Shown here in pieces: positions 7,508-9,387 of a stretch of 9,387 nucleotides of DNA. Made by a program: the position numbers and the translations under genes. Every line of letters starts with the position of its first letter. Position 1 is the first letter of the stretch. Under the pieces are notes generated by a model. It was not told the DNA's origin and did no database searches. It saw only the letters and a program-made list of their open reading frames with translations. Source of the DNA: an uncultured Clostridium sp. (lineage in GTDB: Bacteria; Bacillota; Clostridia; TANB77; CAG-508); assembly GCA_900554815.1 (NCBI GenBank), contig USIO01000038.1, forward strand, positions 1 through 9,387. Direction: 5' to 3'.

Positions 7508-8983
7508 TTACTTGTTATTTATGTCACATATTTCTTTAACAATACTACGTTCATCAAAATCATATTTTTTACCATTTATTTCTTGATATGTCTCATGTCC
7601 TTTTCCAGCCAAAATAATAATATCTCTTTTATTAGCCATATTAATTGCATATTCTATTGCCTGTTTTCTATTTACTATTACAATATATTTCCCTTTTGTC
7701 TTTTTAATGCCTTCTTCTATTTGTTGCACAATTTTTTCTGGATCTTCTGTTCTTGGATTATCAGATGTAATAATAGTAAAATCAGCAATTCTTCCGGAAA
7801 TTTCTCCCATAATTGGTCGTTTTCCAGAGTCTCTATCTCCTCCACAGCCAAATACATTAATTACTTTCCCTCTTGTATATGTTTTTACCGCTCTTAGAAT
7901 ATTTTCCAGGCTTTCTGGTGAATGGGCATAGTCAATCATAATTGTTAGTTCTTTTTTGTTTGATACTAATTCGCTTCTACCCGGTACTCTTACCTCTAGC
8001 AATGCTTCTTTAATGTTTTCTGGTGTAACTCCTAATTTTAGTGCCACACTAATAGCAGCTAATGAATTATATACACTAAATCTTCCTGGAATTCCAGTTT
8101 TTACTCTTTCGTTTTTTTCTCCTAGTTTTACTTTAAAGTCTACATACGAATTTGTAATAGTAATATCTTTTGCCAATAAGTCACAAGAGTTATCAATACC
8201 ATAAGTTTTAATATTATTATCTGGCATCATTTTTTTTATTTTTGATACATATAAGTCGTCTGCATTAATAAATCCAGTTTTACACATTTCAAATAATTTT
8301 AATTTTGAGAGAAAATAGTCTTTCATATCTGGATGTTCTTTTGGGCTAATGTGGTCTTCTGAAAAATTAGTAAATACGGCAATATCGAAATAACATCCGT
8401 CAACTCTATTTAATTTTAAGCTTTGTGATGAAACTTCCATTACAACACAATCTACTTTTTCATTTACCATTTGTGAAAACATTCTTTGTAGAGTTAGACT
8501 ATCTGGTGTTGTTCTTTGGCTTTCTCCTAGGCATTTAGTTCCAATATAATTAGCTATTGTTCCAATTAAGCCCACTTTATATCCTTGTTTTTCTAATACT
8601 TGTTTTATCATAAAAGTAGTTGTCGTCTTTCCCTTTGTTCCTGTTACTCCAATTAATTTAAATTTTTTAGATGGATTATTGTAAAAATTGCAAGCACAGA
8701 TTGCTAATGCATATCTTGTATCTGGTGCAACAATGATTGTAACATTGCTTGGAAATGTAATAGATTTTAATTCAAAATCTTGTTGTACCATAACAGCTAT
8801 TGCTCCATTTGCAATTGCTTGTTCAATAAAGTTATGTCCGTCTGTTTCAAAACCTTTTATTGCAATAAATAGTGTATTGTCTTTTACCTTCCTTGAATCG
8901 CTTTCTATATTTTCTATTTCAATGTTTAAATCTCCTCGTGCTTTTAGCTCTTTTATTCCTGAAAGAATTTCTTTTAACTCCAT
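7508..8983 (-). CDS. murE: MurE, UDP-MurNAc-L-Ala-D-Glu:diaminopimelate ligase
   Basis: MurE is the cytoplasmic Mur ligase that adds the third stem-peptide residue using ATP. The 491-residue product is intact. Visible landmarks are the ATP loop GVTGTKGKTT (112-121), QRTTPD, MEVSSQSLKLNRV, TNFSEDHISPKEH and the carbamylated-lysine region YFLSKLKLF (K227). DYAHSPESLEN, FGCGGDRDSGKRP, SDNPRTEDP (407-415) and AGKGHETYQ follow. The DNPR motif is the one associated with meso-diaminopimelate rather than lysine. SSQS and EDHISPKEH differ from the better-known SSHA and DHLDYHG, but I recall similar forms in clostridial MurE. The start is ATG with AAGGAG upstream. Five CGG trinucleotides fall across codon borders and none is in frame, which makes this gene a useful control for the frameshift rule. 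Confidence 0.96.
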   Translation of the reverse strand: MELKEILSGIKELKARGDLNIEIENIESDSRKVKDNTLFIAIKGFETDGHNFIEQAIANGAIAVMVQQDFELKSITFPSNVTIIVAPDTRYALAICACNFYNNPSKKFKLIGVTGTKGKTTTTFMIKQVLEKQGYKVGLIGTIANYIGTKCLGESQRTTPDSLTLQRMFSQMVNEKVDCVVMEVSSQSLKLNRVDGCYFDIAVFTNFSEDHISPKEHPDMKDYFLSKLKLFEMCKTGFINADDLYVSKIKKMMPDNNIKTYGIDNSCDLLAKDITITNSYVDFKVKLGEKNERVKTGIPGRFSVYNSLAAISVALKLGVTPENIKEALLEVRVPGRSELVSNKKELTIMIDYAHSPESLENILRAVKTYTRGKVINVFGCGGDRDSGKRPIMGEISGRIADFTIITSDNPRTEDPEKIVQQIEEGIKKTKGKYIVIVNRKQAIEYAINMANKRDIIILAGKGHETYQEINGKKYDFDERSIVKEICDINNK

Positions 8984-9009
8984 AACATTTCTCCTTAATA
9001 TTTTTAAAT

Positions 9010-9038
9010 ATTATATAATTAAATTTAATTTTTGTATA
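9010..9038 (-). promoter_or_regulatory. Predicted promoter upstream of murE
   Basis: A perfect TATAAT (9010-9015) lies 17 bases from TATACA (9033-9038) in the 111-base gap between the PBP gene and murE. The gap is extremely A/T-rich, so a chance match is possible. Another TTGAAA lies at about 9057-9062 without a good -10 at the right distance. Confidence 0.45.
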
Positions 9039-9094
9039 TATTTTTTATTCATTTTTCAAGAAATAATACTTATTGCCTATTACTATAGTTTTAA

Positions 9095-9387
9095 TTAAAT
9101 TTCCAACTCTACTCCGTGTTCCTTGCATAATGCTTAATCCTGGTTTTGGTAATTGTTCTTTTACAATAGTATTTTTTTTATCAATTTCTTGTTCAGAATT
9201 TATTATTCCTTCTAATCCTACTTCTTTCAATTTGTTTAAAGCATCATTTACTGTTTGGTTTCTAACATCTGGCACAATTACATTTTGTTTTATATTCTCT
9301 TCGTCTGCTTTATCTTTACTAATTCCCAATACAGGTAATATTTCACTCAAAATTTGTGAAGCAATTGGTGCTGCAACTCCTCCTCCT
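9095..9387 (-). CDS. C-terminal end of a class B penicillin-binding protein with a PASTA domain (partial), with one predicted +1 shift
   Basis: The gene enters from the window edge, so its start and catalytic motifs are not visible. The first residues seen, GGGVAAPIASQILSEILPVL, match the end of the transpeptidase domain. One PASTA repeat follows: VPDVRNQTVNDALNKLKEVG, then a strand and KEQLPKPGLSIMQGT. The domain should close with a strand of the form G-x-V-x-L-x-I. Plain reading instead gives TRSRVGNLIK and a polar tail to a stop at 9045. Skipping the C at 9116 in an in-frame CGG gives QGTGVELEI followed at once by TAA (9095-9097), the expected end. By position before murE it is likely the PbpB/SpoVD/FtsI-type partner of the ftsW product below. 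Confidence 0.85.
9113..9116 (-). other. +1 frameshift site CGGA in the PBP gene
   Basis: The reading is GGA ACA (C)GGA GTA GAG TTG GAA ATT TAA. The CGG at 9114-9116 is in frame. This site does not break the gene visibly, because the unshifted frame stays open for 22 more codons. It is recognised from the PASTA ending and from the rule seen in the other genes. Confidence 0.8.

Noticed and set aside
7508..8983. MurE with altered specificity because of SSQS and EDHISPKEH
   Set aside because: The ATP loop, the carbamylated-lysine region and DNPR are all present, and I recall similar wording in clostridial MurE proteins. Treated as a lineage variant.
9045..9094. Extended PBP C-terminus to the stop at 9045
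   Set aside because: The extension does not look like the end of a PASTA domain. The shifted reading ends the domain correctly at 9095.
263..9116. Ordinary sequencing or assembly indels
   Set aside because: Not fully excluded. Indel errors usually hit homopolymers, but the 8-base T runs at 1090-1097 (trmFO), 1532-1539 (topA) and 4781-4788 (murG) are in frame, while all eight extra bases are a C before GGA or GGT. Raw reads from another platform would settle it.
263..9116. A prfB-like frameshift signal with an upstream Shine-Dalgarno-like element
   Set aside because: A few sites have nearby purine-rich bases (for example AAGGA before the PBP site), but most do not, and no stop codon sits at the shift position as in prfB.

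Overview
The window is AT-rich and every gene lies on the minus strand. It is read here from high to low coordinates. The content is a piece of a Firmicutes-type (probably Clostridia-like) cell-division and cell-wall cluster, followed by topA and trmFO. The lineage is inferred from base composition, AGGAGG-type ribosome binding sites, the topA-trmFO pairing, and a MurE carrying the DNPR motif of diaminopimelate-type peptidoglycan. UAA, UAG and UGA all end genes here (UGA ends murG).

Layout in transcription order: the C-terminal end of a PASTA-type penicillin-binding protein (9387-9095); a promoter; murE (8983-7508); mraY (7489-6512); ftsW (6451-5287); murG (5231-4097). Next is a small gene of unknown function with its own promoter and terminator (4011-3694). 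Then come topA (3583-1507) with its own promoter and terminator, trmFO (1424-110), another promoter, and the first three codons of a further gene. MurE adds diaminopimelate to the UDP-MurNAc-dipeptide. MraY makes lipid I, MurG makes lipid II, and FtsW with its partner transpeptidase polymerises and cross-links lipid II. murF and murD, usually found in this cluster, are absent.

The main discovery is a decoding anomaly. Read with plain triplets, trmFO, topA, murG and ftsW are all broken, with ftsW in five pieces. Each break is repaired the same way: at an in-frame CGG codon one C is skipped and the next codon is GGA or GGT, giving a conserved glycine. There are eight such sites: one each in trmFO, topA, murG and the PBP, and four in ftsW. 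I find no in-frame CGG anywhere in the window that reads as arginine. About fifteen other CGG trinucleotides lie out of frame inside genes and disturb nothing. The simplest reading is that CGG is not a normal arginine codon here and that CGGA/CGGT is decoded as glycine with a +1 shift, by a quadruplet-reading tRNA or by slippage at an unassigned codon. A systematic sequence artefact is the main alternative. The inserted base is not a homopolymer extension, and long T runs in the same genes are intact, which argues against it.

No RNA genes, CRISPR arrays, insertion sequences or long repeats were seen, and no gene-free stretch exceeds 300 bases.
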